Of a stretch of DNA of 64,000 nt, positions 23,385-34,444 are shown piece after piece. How positions within the stretch are numbered: position 1 is the stretch's first letter; each line of letters opens with the position of its first letter. The DNA is from Epiperipatus broadwayi (Eukaryota; Onychophora; Udeonychophora; Euonychophora; Peripatidae). Location: contig JAQFVV010000017.1 in NCBI GenBank assembly GCA_028023455.1, positions 2,487,001 through 2,551,000 of the forward strand, read 5' to 3'. The translations under genes and the position numbers were made by a program. The notes below the pieces were generated by a model. The model saw nothing but the letters and a program-made list of their open reading frames with translations, was not told where the DNA came from and made no database searches.

Positions 23385-23860
23385 CTGAGAGCACTGCACC
23401 TAGATCTTAGGATCTAATGCAACCCTCCAGCACCCACCTTTTAACTCTATTTAACTACAAAACTATGAGAATGAAATTGAAAACACTATTAATATTTTCA
23501 ATCCAAGCTCAATAGCTTATATAGTCATATGGGTCTGAACTCAATTCAGCACCCATACATTTTGGTGACTTTGGCTCTTTAACAACCATAGCCACCATTA
23601 TCCTATTAGGCAGGATTGGTGTTAAACCACTAAACATCACATGATCACTATCTCATACTAGCACAATAATTGTTATTAAACAATTCAAAACAAAACAACA
23701 CTCTCCATATAGTAGTGCCATCTTGTGCTAACAAGAGCTTGGATTGAAAATATTAATAGTGTTTTCAATTTCATTCTCATAGTTTTGTAGTTAAATAGAG
23801 TTAAAAGGTGGGTGCTGGAGGGTTGCATTAGATCCTAAGATCTAGGTGCAGTGCTCTCAG

Positions 23861-23919
23861 ATCCAAGGCTCCTCACTGATGAAGGCCACAAGCCAGAAAC
23901 TAGTCTGGGGATATTGGAT
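23861..23919 (+). ncRNA. Type I hammerhead ribozyme, 466-nt family
   Basis: The 59-nt sequence folds by hand as follows. Stem Ib is AUCCAA with UUGGAU (6 bp). A small internal loop is GGC over UA. Stem Ia is UCCUCA with UGGGGA (6 bp, one G-U). The core CUGAUGA is at 23876-23882, stem II is GGC with GCC around CACAA, and GAAA is at 23896-23899. A minimal stem III (ACUAGU, palindromic) leads to the cleavage triplet GUC ending at 23905. The base pair expected at 10.1/11.1 is an A/A mismatch. A very short stem III is typical of retroelement hammerheads, which are thought to act as dimers. Confidence 0.75.
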
Positions 23920-24326
23920 GAGTAGGCATTAGATAGGGATTTTATGCACAAGCCTTCTGGCATCCATTGATTGCTCTTGTTAGCACAAGATGGCACTACT
24001 ATATGGAGAGTGTTGTTTTGTTTTGAATTGTTTAATAACAATTATTGTGCTAGTATGAGATAGTGATCATGTGATGTTTAGTGGTTTAACACCAATCCTG
24101 CCTAATAGGATAATGGTGGCTATGGTTGTTAAAGAGCCAAAGTCACCAAAATGTATGGGTGCTGAATTGAGTTCAGACCCATATGACTATATAAGCTATT
24201 GAGCTTGGATTGAAAATATTAATAGTGTTTTCAATTTCATTCTCATAGTTTTGTAGTTAAATAGAGTTAAAAGGTGGGTGCTGGAGGGTTGCATTAGATC
24301 CTAAGATCTAGGTGCAGTGCTCTCAG

Positions 24327-24385
24327 ATCCAAGGCTCCTCACTGATGAAGGCCACAAGCCAGAAACTAGTCTGGGGATATTGGAT
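24327..24385 (+). ncRNA. Type I hammerhead ribozyme, 466-nt family
   Basis: Exact repeat, 466 bp downstream, of the ribozyme at 23861-23919, with the same stems and the same A/A mismatch at the base of stem II. Confidence 0.75.
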
Positions 24386-24566
24386 GAGTAGGCATTAGAT
24401 AGGGATTTTATGCACAAGCCTTCTGGCATCCATTGATTGCTCTTGTTAGCACAAGATGGCACTACTATATGGAGAGTGTTGTTTTGTTTTGAATTGTTTA
24501 ATAACAATTATTGTGCTAGTATGAGATAGTGATCATGTGATGTTTAGTGGTTTAATAGGACTACTT

Positions 24567-27500
24567 GTCTTACAGATTTCAAATTATCCAATAAACTTTG
24601 AGCATCAGTTTGGGATTATCCCATCATATAACATTATTTATACCCTTTTGAAATCCGAGATCAACAAACAAACTTAAATCTTCTAACTTTGCATACTTGT
24701 TTTGTTTAAGTGTTTCACTTAAACATAACTACATAATATACTACATTATTGGCACAGAAATATTTATGAGAGGATTTCTATTAATTAATAAAATAAATCA
24801 AGCTAAAATATTTGGCCATCAACAAAGCAACTTTTTCTAACTAATGAAACAATCATTTTTGATTACAAATACCTTTTCATGCACAACAATGAAATCATAT
24901 TCATTCTGATGGTTTGATGATTTATAATTCTGTATTAAATAAATATACTGTGTTTTAAAACATTTATTTCCCAATTTAATTTCAACCACTTTATACCTTT
25001 ATATTTGCGATATTATTCATATTACGCATGCATGCATGTGTGTCAAGCAACAATAATAGAAAACAATCTTTTCTTTTAAACTATCCATTCAACAAGAAAA
25101 TATTAAATAATTATTTCATTTTGGACAATGTCATAAACCACCAAAAAAATAAGACACCAATATTATATCAAAAATTATTTTAACTATTTATCTGGCCACA
25201 TATTGAATAACACAGAGCTATATATTCATGATTATACAGACTACACGTTCCAAGGGAAATTCGCATGAGGAGCAAATAAACTCTTTGCTTAACACTTCTA
25301 CAATAATTCATCTAATTCTAACATATACAGTTCGTGGGGACTTTTCCTCATCACCAAGACTCTAAGAAAAACATCACTTAACTTCAAACTATCATTTCAT
25401 AAAATGCGTATAACATAAACTAGGCTCTACTCATGGAAATTATTAAAATATACTAAATAAGCAGAATCTTTTATCCCTACAAATATTAGAATGCATCCAG
25501 ATTACTTTCCATTCACAAAGCTCTTCTACATGTCTAACATTATATTTACACGCTGGCAGATAAATACACACAGATAACATACTAATCCATTCAATCCTAT
25601 AGAATACGACACATCCGAAATTTATACATAAAATATTCACAAACAGAACTTTATTAAACAAATGTCATAATTGTGCAAAACAGACACACACACGTGTGGA
25701 TAAGAATATACACAAAAAAAATATAATTCTAAGTTACATACTATGCAGATAATATGGTAATTAAATAATACATTAAGGTATTTTTAATTCAGCATAAACT
25801 TTAAGTTACTTTTAGAATTTAGTAGTTATAATTATTATGAACGAACTTTCTTTATCATATCTAGCAAAGTATCTCAGTTATATGTTCGTTGATTTTAAAG
25901 GCAAAATTCTCACTTTTGAGATAATAAAATCCATAAAATAAATGTAAACCTCTCTCTAATAATATATATATATAAATTATTTCTTTCCTTTACCTTCGTA
26001 AAAAAAAGAAAATAAGACATATCTGTATAAAATCAATTTTTACCAACGTATTCACTACTCGTGAATACGCATTCCAAGATGATCTAGGAGATCATAATAA
26101 CCCAAATTATAAATAAAACATAATAATAAGTATGCCTTTCTATCTATAATATACATTAATAATGACAAGCAATAAAAAAGTGAAGAAACAAAAGCTATTT
26201 GTTCTGTGACTTAAAGTAAAAAAAAAAGTTCGCTTGCAAAGTCATAATCCGGGTTTATGAAACGAAATGGGGACGGATTCCAAACTGATTTTGAACATAA
26301 AATGGATTTCTGTAGGATAATCAATATATATATAATCACAGCTTAAATATGATCCAGCACTTCCTATGTTCATAGCATTACTATTTGAGCTACAAAATCA
26401 CACATAAGTAATCAATTTCTTTTTATTATGATGGAAATATAAGACATTTTTAGCTACAGTTGAACAGGAATTATTTCACCGACTCTGTAGTATTTTTAAA
26501 TTAAGTACACAATTATTCTTAATAGTTTCCTTAAATAGCATTTGACACTTTATAATCTAATGTACGCATAGTTTATTTTGAATATTGCCAATTAAGATAT
26601 CATGATTCATTAGTAATTCCACAATTAATACTTTATTGTTATTATAGTGCATTTTTATCGAAGAGAACAGAAACACAACCGCATTCACATCCTTCCATTC
26701 GACTTAAGTAAATATTTAATGAGGAGTTTTCTTTGGTTATTTGAAATAATTCACATTTTTATTTCTTTCATCAAATACATATTATTTTTAGAAATACAAG
26801 ATAAATAAATATTGTCACTTTTTTATAAATTATTTAAGTGTGGCATAATATATCAAAATACACATATCCCTAATTTTGCATTAAACTCTCATAAACGCAT
26901 AATGCAGAAGATGGTGAAAAATCAAAATAAATTCTGAAAAACAGTCCTGCATATGTTTCCAAGATATATTAGAAGACACACGTGGATTAATTATATAACA
27001 ATAATGTTCATGCGCTCTATCTTCTTTCTTAATTACAGATAAATAAAGTAATGCCATCTTAACACTAACGATATAAATTTTTAAATATTAATAATTATGA
27101 GTTGGTTAATTCAAATGTTTAAAATTAAGGAGGGAAATAAAAAACTAATGTACCTTTCTAAAATTTATTCCTGCATTCCAATTAAAGACATTCTTCTGTA
27201 ATGAATTTCCTAAGATTTTTTAGAAGTTTACTCCAAATCTTTTTAAATCAATTTGTCTTCAGCAACTGGCTGCAATTACAATTATAAGAGCATTGGCTGC
27301 AATTATCACAGTAATGAGCAATTTTTACTGGAAGCTATCTGTTAAATAGATATTTCTTTTCTCCTAGCAAAAGGTCATTTCCCTTCCCAAGGTTAACTCC
27401 CATGTTTTTGCACCCAAGCTAATTACATATTCAAAAAAATCTTTTCTTAAAAAAAAAAAAAATCATTCTGATTTTTTACAAGTAAATCAAGACAAAAATA

Positions 27501-28160
27501 ATAATAATAATAAAATTAATAGCTTTTACAAACTTGAAAGAAATGAATATTAATTAACTGTTAAACAAAAAAAAATTAATAATTTATTTAATTTATAAAA
27601 ATAATTCACCTATCCAAATACCCATTAATTATTGAAAAAAAAATATATTTGTTAAATTATTAAAGATAATTTTTATACCTTAAATGTCTTCATGTTAAAT
27701 GTACTATTGCTTAATGTTATTAAAAGATGAAAATGAAGTGAAAATGATGCAGAGTCATACATGCTTGCACATACACTATACTATAAATATTAAACTATCT
27801 TGACTAAATATAATTGAGGTGACTATTAATGTTGATAAAGAGATAGGTATCAATGAATAAGAGATTAGGAAAACATTCAAACCAATAATAAACACCAGCA
27901 TAAAATAACTTTGCGTTTTCCTGCCAAAGTATACCAATTCCCATAATAACAACCCTTCTCTCTGGCATTAAATACTTCACTAACCAGAATAATAATAATG
28001 AATACTTATAAAGTGCTCAATCAACTGCTTAAGCAATCCATATCTAAGCTTCAAACAATCTCCAGCAAAAAATTTTAAAATTCTAAGGCTATTTCATTTT
28101 TTTAATACAATATAACTATTCAAAGCAGATACAAAGTATCTCAATTCTTTGTGCCCATTC
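24567..28160. other. Longest stretch without recognised repeats or genes
   Basis: AT-rich sequence of about 3.6 kb. Short reading frames (for example 25443-25661, minus) show no family motif. A 9-bp hairpin (CGTATTCAC with GTGAATACG) lies at about 26048-26070, and a short GCATGCATGCATGTGTG tract near 25026. Intergenic or intronic DNA is the simplest reading. Confidence 0.5.
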
Positions 28161-28168
28161 AGATGGTC

Positions 28169-28169
<1 letters not shown>

Positions 28170-28226
<57 letters not shown>

Positions 28227-28230
28227 ACAG

Positions 28231-28271
<41 letters not shown>
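28170..28271. repeat. (TA)n microsatellite, interrupted
   Basis: Two TA runs separated by GTGACAG, directly left of the Penelope palindrome. A matching TA run lies at its right edge. Confidence 0.9.
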
Positions 28272-28276
<5 letters not shown>

Positions 28277-28446
28277 ATTACAAGCATAAAGCTAAACTAG
28301 TCAATATAAAATCAAAACTACCCCAAATCTAAAATTAAACCAGACCAGCATAAAAATAATATTAAAACACAACCTAAGGTTTCACTGCTACAAGCAGACT
28401 TCTCAAGTGTAAAGAACTACAAAAAAACCACACATTATATATACTA

Positions 28447-28918
28447 TTAAAAACTACCCACAAATCCATTCACTTCCCATCCACCCTTAATATTAAAAGA
28501 ACTCTTAAATAAGTTAATTGCTTCAGAATAATAAATTTTCAATAATAAAGACTCTTTAATTCTTCTTTTGATTTCATTTCTCTCAAAGAAGACAACCTTA
28601 GCTTCATCAAAATCAATAGTGTGGCCTGTATCTTTTTCATGGACATACAAAGCAGAATCTATTTTTAACTCTACTTTTATGAACCTTTATTCTTTCATTT
28701 AAACTCAAACTACTCTGACCTATGTAAACCTACTTACAAAATAAACAAGGAATAAAATATACCACACCAGGAATAGTCTTTCTATCAAAAACTTCTTTTG
28801 TATTATTTAATAAATTATTCAATGTAACACCCCTTTTCCAAGCAATTTTCTTATTTCCAAACAATTTACTATTTCTACACACAATTTTATAAGAAGACAA
28901 TTTAAATGGCAAAGAAAT
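28447..28918 (-). pseudogene. Penelope GIY-YIG endonuclease, left arm, broken
   Basis: The minus strand encodes the same protein end as 28939-29445, but a TAG replaces the Lys codon before VYIG (near 28730), and a short deletion near 28660 shifts the frame before the VHEKDTGHTID block. GVVYFIPC and YIGQSS blocks remain readable. The C-terminus ends GGWEVNGFVGSF as in the other arm. Confidence 0.75.
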
Positions 28919-28938
28919 AAAATCATATTTGTAAGGAT

Positions 28939-29445
28939 GTGAAGGTTAAAGAAAAATATGATTTTATTTCTTTGCCATTTAAATTGTCTTCTTATAAAAT
29001 TGTGTGTAGAAATAGTAAATTGTTTGGAAATAAGAAAATTGCTTGGAAAAGGGCTGTTACATTAAATAATTTATTAAATAATACAAAAGAAGTTTTTGAT
29101 AGAAAGACTATTCCTGGTGTAGTATATTTTATTCCTTGTTTAATTTGTAAGAAGGTTTACATAGGTCAGAGTAGTTTGAGTTTAAATGAAAGAATAAAGG
29201 TTCATAAAAGTAGAGTTAAAAATAGATATCTTAGTTCTGCTTTGTATGTCCATGAAAAAGATACAGGCCACACTATTGATTTGGATGAAGCTAAGGTTGT
29301 CTTCTTTGAGAGAAATGAAATCAAAAGAAGAATTAAAGAGTCTTTATTATTGAAAATTTATTATTCTGAAGCAATTAACTTATTTAAGAGTTCTTTTAAT
29401 ATTAAGGGTGGATGGGAAGTGAATGGATTTGTGGGTAGTTTTTAA
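28939..29445 (+). pseudogene. Penelope-like element C-terminus with intact GIY-YIG endonuclease domain, N-terminally truncated
   Basis: A 168-codon open frame. Residues 12-57 correspond to the RT-endonuclease linker (FKLSSYKIV, then TLNNLLNNTKEV). The GIY-YIG domain follows: GVVYFIPC (about 60-67), a Cys pair around LICK, VYIGQSSLSLNERIKVHKSR (about 72-91), DTGHTIDLDEAKV, and the helix FFERNEIKRRIKESLLL. It ends GWEVNGFVGSF. In Penelope-like elements this domain nicks target DNA and is fused to RT. Here the RT is missing, so this is a fragment even though the frame is open. The first Met lies at the palindrome centre and is unlikely to be a real start. Confidence 0.82.
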
Positions 29446-29562
29446 TAGTATATATAATGTGTGGTTTTTTTGTAGTTCTTTACACTTGAGAAGTCTGCTT
29501 GTAGCAGTGAAACCTTAGGTTGTGTTTTTAATATTATTTTTATGCTGGTCTGGTTAAATTTT

Positions 29563-29680
29563 AGATTTGGGGTAGTTTTGATTTGATATATATATATATA
29601 TATATATATATAACAAAAAAAGATTTGGGGTAGTTTTGATTTGATATATATATATATATATATATATATAACAAAAAAAT
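29563..29680 (+). repeat. 58-bp tandem duplication at the palindrome edge
   Basis: AGATTTGGGGTAGTTTTGAT plus a TA run and AACAAAAAA occurs twice, at 29563 and 29621. It is followed at about 29680 by TTAGGGTTAGGG. Confidence 0.85.
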
Positions 29681-29694
29681 TAGGGTTAGGGTTT

Positions 29695-30055
29695 CTCTAG
29701 AAATAATGTGTATATAAATGTTACATGTGATATATGAATTACTTGATAAAGTGTATGTTTCTAATGTATCTGTAGTCTGAGAGTTACACTGGCTTCTGGG
29801 CTGATGGATAGTTGTGATTGGGTTGCAAGCATGATATAACTTATTGGAAGCTTCATCTACTTTCTTTCTATTTTTATAAATCAATAAAAGCATTTTAAAG
29901 ATCATATCCTGCAAATTCATGAAGCCACGACCCTGCATGTTTTGCTGCAGTTAGTCGAGTATCCATCTTGGGATTGGGAGGTCCCAAGATTGGTTATGAA
30001 ACTCACAGGTCTGGCAATCCAACTTTTTAGAAACTGTTGAGCAATAAAACCATAT
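29695..30055 (+). repeat. Dispersed repeat, possible SINE-like 3' part
   Basis: 29695-29850 is repeated inverted at 21395-21545. The segment 29955-30035, with CATCTTGGGATTGGGAGGTCC and CAGGTCTGGCAA, matches 43985-44105 on the other strand. Whether it is one element or two adjacent ones is unclear. Confidence 0.5.
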
Positions 30056-30059
30056 GCCT

Positions 30060-30985
30060 TTTTTTATAAAGTTATAAATTTCTATAATATTACATTAGTG
30101 ACTCATAACTATATTTGTAATCTTTTCCAAATTTTTTTTATCAGAATCCATTGGCTTTCCATATTTAAGCTTGCAAGTGAGAATTTAATCTCATCAAGTT
30201 AGATATCAGTCTAAGCTTAAATGTGTTAGTGGGATAAATATAGTACTAATTGCAATCATAGCATTATTCCAAAATATGATACAAATATACTTCCTCCGAT
30301 TGTTCAAGGTAACATCATTACAGTTCACTTATTTATTCAGATTTCAATGTCATTTTTAGGTTCACGTGTTACTTTCAATACATTAAATAATGAGGAAGAG
30401 CAAATAAATAGTTTCTGTTTCTCATTTAACCCATCAGTTTTTTTTGTCAGTTATCAATCTTTGTCTTTTGACAATCTCTGTAATTCATATATCCTTTATA
30501 TTATTTAGACAAGAAGAGACTATCACATGTTTTAAATTAAGGCACTAATAATATAATCTTGGAACACATTCCTATAAAAAAAATCGACAGTTCATGATCA
30601 AAACCAGCTTGAAAGTTCACATAGATAATTTTAGCATTTAACAACTTTTGAAATTTTCCACAAACAGTAGTTGGTTCTTAAGAGTAAATATCAAATGTCC
30701 TACCAGTATTTCAGGAATAAAGTTCATGTTAAAGGCCATTATCCTTTTAATCTCAAAATACTGCTAATCTATAAGATATATTCAAAAATTGCATTTATAA
30801 TGCTATTATGATATAGTATTGTTTTTTAACATTTTGATTTCTATAACATATTTGATAAGATGTTACAGTTTGAGATATGGATGCATTCAAGTTGCCTTAT
30901 TGAGAGTTTTCTGTTTTAGTTCTTTTAGTTCCATGCCCCATTTCACTCTATATCAAAATGTTATGTACCCATTTACAAAATTATC
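30060..30985. other. No recognised feature
   Basis: AT-rich sequence. No gene or bounded repeat is seen. Confidence 0.5.
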
Positions 30986-30989
30986 TCAC

Positions 30990-31395
30990 TAAAAAGAAAA
31001 AGACTTTAATCTTTTTCCACATGTGCCTTAAATATTTATATAATATCCAAACATTGTAGTTTTTGGACAATAGAGGAATCTCAAATCTCAACACAAGATA
31101 GGGACTTTATAAAGATCACAATGGCCATTTTATCTTTAACCTAAATTCTTATTTATATAGGTCAATGTGAAGAGAGTAATCTTTTCATGCTCTCAGATCA
31201 AGATGCATCAGATAGGCCTATATAAGTAAGAATTTAGAATAAAGGTAAGATGGCCATTCTTATCTTTATAAAGTCTCTATCTTGTGTTGAGGTTTGAGAA
31301 ATTCCTCTATAGTCGAAAACTACATTTTTTGGCTATTATACAAATGTTTAAGTTGAATGTGGAGAAAGATTAAAGTCTTTTTCTTTCTAATTACA
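30990..31395. repeat. Fold-back repeat, family C (copy 1)
   Basis: The arms (about 30990-31165 and 31215-31390) are inverse complements, sharing AAAGACTTTAATCTTT, CTCAACACAAGATAG and ATGGCCATT-like blocks. Related fold-backs lie at 52940-53520 and 61085-61310. No protein is encoded. Confidence 0.65.
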
Positions 31396-31725
31396 TACTG
31401 TTTGTATGCTTGATATATAATTAGAAAGTAAGATTATTTTACATAAAAAGTACATTCCAAATAATATCTATAAAACACTGATAATTTTTTAATATTTCTA
31501 TATTTGTATATTTTCATTTGATTGGATTATTTTTATAATGTGGTTTAACAAATTTAATGGCAATAAAAAATACTGATAGATTTTGAAACTTTAATAAAAA
31601 TATTTTTTATACTCGTAATTAGTTATTTAACAGTTTAAAGTAAAATATTCTTTAATGAACAAAAAGTTCAGTAGAATTTCATGATATTATAATAATTCAA
31701 GCTAAAGATCACAATCAACAAAAAA
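31396..31725. other. No recognised feature
   Basis: AT-rich sequence. Confidence 0.5.
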
Positions 31726-31727
31726 AA

Positions 31728-31975
31728 CCTTAGCAAACTCTCTATATAGTAGCACCACTCAGTGTAAGCCAGAGTAATGAATGGATGCAGGTTTGTATAT
31801 AAAATCTCTATCTAGTGCCTACTCATCCAATATCCTCAGACTAGTTTTTAGCTTGTGGCTTTCATCAGTGAGAAGCCTTGGATCTGAGAGCACTGCACCT
31901 AGATATTAGGATTAAATACAACCCTACAGTTTTAACTGCTTGTGTAAGCATAGGAAATGGTGATCAGGGGTTGTT
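31728..31975 (-). repeat. 466-nt hammerhead family, partial copy
   Basis: A minus-oriented partial monomer containing the ribozyme region (31825-31883), ending in the family end GGTGATCAGG. No clear target duplication is seen. Confidence 0.75.
31825..31883 (-). ncRNA. Hammerhead ribozyme, 466-nt family, diverged
   Basis: CUGAUGA, the GUC triplet and stem Ib AUCCAA/UUGGAU are kept. The segment between stem II and GAAA reads AGCUAAAAACUAGUC, so GAAA has become AAAA. It is probably inactive. Confidence 0.55.
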
Positions 31976-32829
31976 TTAGTTGTTTTATAATAAAACACCT
32001 GTGGATAAATTTTTCTTTGCTAATTCCTAGATATGCAGAAAATTGCTTGAAAGAGTACAATGTGTTCATTCTCAGTCTCCAGTTTATTTTATTGCAACTG
32101 AGTTGAAAAGCTTGTTTCACAAAAATATGTTACATATATCTTCCTTTTGAATTATTTGTAGTTTCAGAAAATTCATCAGGGCAACCATTCAAAGCTTTTC
32201 CAACTGACATTTTGAATAGATTTCATACTAAGTCCAACTTCTCATTTCTGAGTTTAGGAAAATATCATCTGAATATATTTTCAAGTGCTGTTAGATGTTA
32301 AAATTTTCATATTTTGCAACTTCTGAGAGTACTCAATCCTCATCACCAGCCTCAAGGATTGGTGACAGATTCTCCCAAACATTGCAACATTTCTTATCTT
32401 GATCTTTTCCAATTTTCTTACTCTCTCGCAAAAGCTTTCCAGAATCTTTCTTGTATTTAAAGATTCAGTTTGCAAAATATTAATAAAATATTTACAGCAC
32501 AGAGTTTATTTCTCATCATCCGATCAGGAAAAACAATCCATTTTATTCTGAGCTTTAAAAATACTTATGCCTAATCTCTAAGCTCAAGTTCTTGCTAAGT
32601 TAGTTTTCATTTTGCTCCTTCCACAATTTAAATTGTTTGAGCTAAAATCTTCCCTGGTTCAAATTGTTTGAGCTACAACCTTCCCTGGTGGGTCTGGATG
32701 CTTTTTAAACTCTGTGTGGAATGATGAATTATACAGTGAGTACCTTCCCTAATTACAGTTTATTTTTCCACTTATACCGATTGATTGTATAACATTACTA
32801 TTATACTTTTAAATATTGCACATTCTTAA

Positions 32830-32945
32830 TTTTTTTTCAATGTGTCCATGTTTTACTTCCATACAAATAATTGGTCAAATAGCAAACTTATTTACAATTG
32901 TTTTAATTGTGACGATTACATCATTAAGACTAAATTCTCTATTAT
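32830..32945 (-). pseudogene. LINE RT C-terminal fragment
   Basis: The minus-strand translation TIKTIVNKFAI, then a break, then PIICMEVKHGH resembles the LPTLLYGSETW-type block that follows the RT domain in LINEs. The preceding 600 bp on the same strand (32280-32830) has one 64-codon frame but nothing I can assign. Confidence 0.35.
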
Positions 32946-32952
32946 TATTTTT

Positions 32953-33250
32953 TAAATGCAATTAATCTATTCTACTTTGAACACTTTTTAGCAAAAACCT
33001 TTTATTGTATATATATGCATAAACAATCTTATGTTCTGACTGTCCCACAGTCTTCTTCAGAGCCACTTTTTTAAAAAAGGTGTAAAAAGATTTTTTTTTT
33101 TACTTTTAAAAAATTAAAGTAAATGTGGCTCTGAAGAAGACTGCAGGATAGTTGAAACATAAGATTGTGTACACATATATGTACAATAAAAGGTTTTTCT
33201 AAAAAACGTTCAAAATAGAGTGGATAAATTGCATTTATAAAAAATATTAC
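32953..33250. repeat. Palindromic repeat, PLE-tail-like family A (copy 2)
   Basis: Both arms carry the family A block; the right arm reads CTGAAGAAGACTGCAGGATA followed by GTTGAAACATAAG (33131-33163). The centre is an A/T-rich run near 33066-33120. Confidence 0.75.
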
Positions 33251-33259
33251 AGCAAAATA

Positions 33260-33820
33260 AAGAGAGTGGTGAATTTGGTAATAATCTGGATATTTTTGTT
33301 AAATCTAAATAAAGAGAATGGGCATACCATCAAAAGATGTCATTTGAGTTTTTCATCATTCAAATGTTGAACCAAATATTTTCTACACTTCTTCAAAATA
33401 TTATCAATATCATATAATAAGTATGAAGGAGTAATAAGATTATAGTACATTTTTCATATATATCTATTGTTTTTACAACTTCAAAAAAGTAAAATAATTA
33501 TCACCATCATATGGCTGCATCTTCTTAGCATGCAAGAATACCAGTTATTAATATGCATTCTTATCAGTTATTGAACTTCTGCCTTTAAATCTCATCATTG
33601 CAACCAGTTTAGTTTTTTATGTTTATGGGCAAAGAATACTATATGTTTGTTTTTCATCAAATTACTAATAATAGAAAAATTCTTAAAGATCCAATAAAAT
33701 AAAAACTAGACATGTTCATATCAATAACAGAAGCATGATAAGTCTGAAAATCCAAATTGGCAATTTTAGTGTTAAATATCTCTTGAAATATAATGATTAA
33801 AAGTTGCCTCCAAACAATAT
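33260..33820. other. No recognised feature
   Basis: AT-rich sequence between two copies of family A. Confidence 0.5.
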
Positions 33821-33825
33821 ATAGC

Positions 33826-34150
33826 ACATTAATTTATCCACTACTTTGAACACTTTTTAGCAAGAACTTTTTATTGACCTATATTCATGCACAATCTTAC
33901 ATTTCAACTGTCTTGCAGTCTTCTTCAGGGCCACTTTATTTTAATTTATTTTTTTAAAGTAAAATTTAAAAAAAAAATTAAAATAAAGTGGCTCTGAAGA
34001 AGACTGCAAAACAGTCAAAATGTAAGATTGTGCATGAATATAGGTCAATAAAAGGTTTTTGCTAAAAAGTGTTCAAAGTAGTGGATAAATTAATATTTAT
34101 ATAAGATATCACAGGCAAATAAAGGAAATGGTTAATTTGGTAATATTTCT
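33826..34150. repeat. Palindromic repeat, PLE-tail-like family A (copy 3)
   Basis: The arms meet around 33955-33980. The right arm has CTGAAGAAGACTGC and AAAGGTTTTTGCTAAAAAGTG, and continues into a tail ending GGTAATATTTCTG shared with copies 1 and 2. Confidence 0.75.
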
Positions 34151-34444
34151 GAATACATAACATATGTATTAACACTATGTTGAAAGATTATATTTTTATG
34201 CAACTCTCATTTTAAATTTGAAGTACATCTGTCTATGATTTATCTAATAGCCTGTATCCAATTTCTTATGTAATATCAACTTTTTTACATACTATTTTCT
34301 AATTACATTTTAAACCATAAAGTGCCATTATATTGATTGTTGGTTGCATCCAAAGTTTTTTCTATTTCTTTTTTTTTTGCCTAGACTAAAGTGTTTGTGA
34401 TTATCACTTCATAAGTTGTAAAAAAAAAAATCAATAGTACTAGA

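Larger units (their letters stand above)
23211..24553. mobile_element. Retrozyme-like multimer, 466-nt family, 13-bp TSD
   Basis: The insertion is flanked by AATAGGACTACTT at 23198-23210 and 24554-24566. It consists of 1.13 monomers on the minus strand (23211-23737) joined head to head to 1.75 monomers on the plus strand (23738-24553). The period is 466 nt in both parts (for example 23861 and 24327; 23211 and 23677), and the copies are nearly identical, so it is young. Three complete hammerheads are present. No protein-coding capacity is evident; the 68-codon frames that recur are by-products of the repeat. Multimeric structure plus a hammerhead per monomer is the hallmark of retrozymes (known families); the inverted joint is also common in Penelope-like elements. 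Confidence 0.85.
28307..29583. mobile_element. Large palindrome of two Penelope-like element 3' ends
   Basis: The left arm (about 28307-28930) and right arm (about 28948-29583) are near-perfect inverse complements of about 625 bp, with a spacer of about 17 bp. Each arm encodes a GIY-YIG endonuclease end reading outward, then a hammerhead-like string (CTTGAGAAGTCTGC, GCAG, TGAAACC), then a TA-rich edge. The arms differ at only a few bases apart from a short deletion in the left one. Head-to-head partial copies are known for Penelope-like elements. Confidence 0.8.

Noticed and set aside
23835-24507. Two identical 68-codon frames on the minus strand
   Set aside because: They recur only because the 466-nt monomer is repeated, overlap the ribozyme, and are disrupted in other copies.
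23211-24553. CRISPR-like array interpretation of the regularly spaced repeats
   Set aside because: The unit is 466 nt with no short repeats or variable spacers, and the sequence is eukaryotic.
24567-28160. Host exons in the repeat-poor stretch
   Set aside because: No reading frame with protein-like composition flanked by convincing splice sites could be identified by eye.
29561-29938. 125-codon minus frame
   Set aside because: A large part is TA microsatellite translated as Ile/Tyr, and the rest lies in a dispersed repeat.
32281-32475. 64-codon minus frame as a gene
   Set aside because: No recognisable motif; at most part of a decayed LINE.
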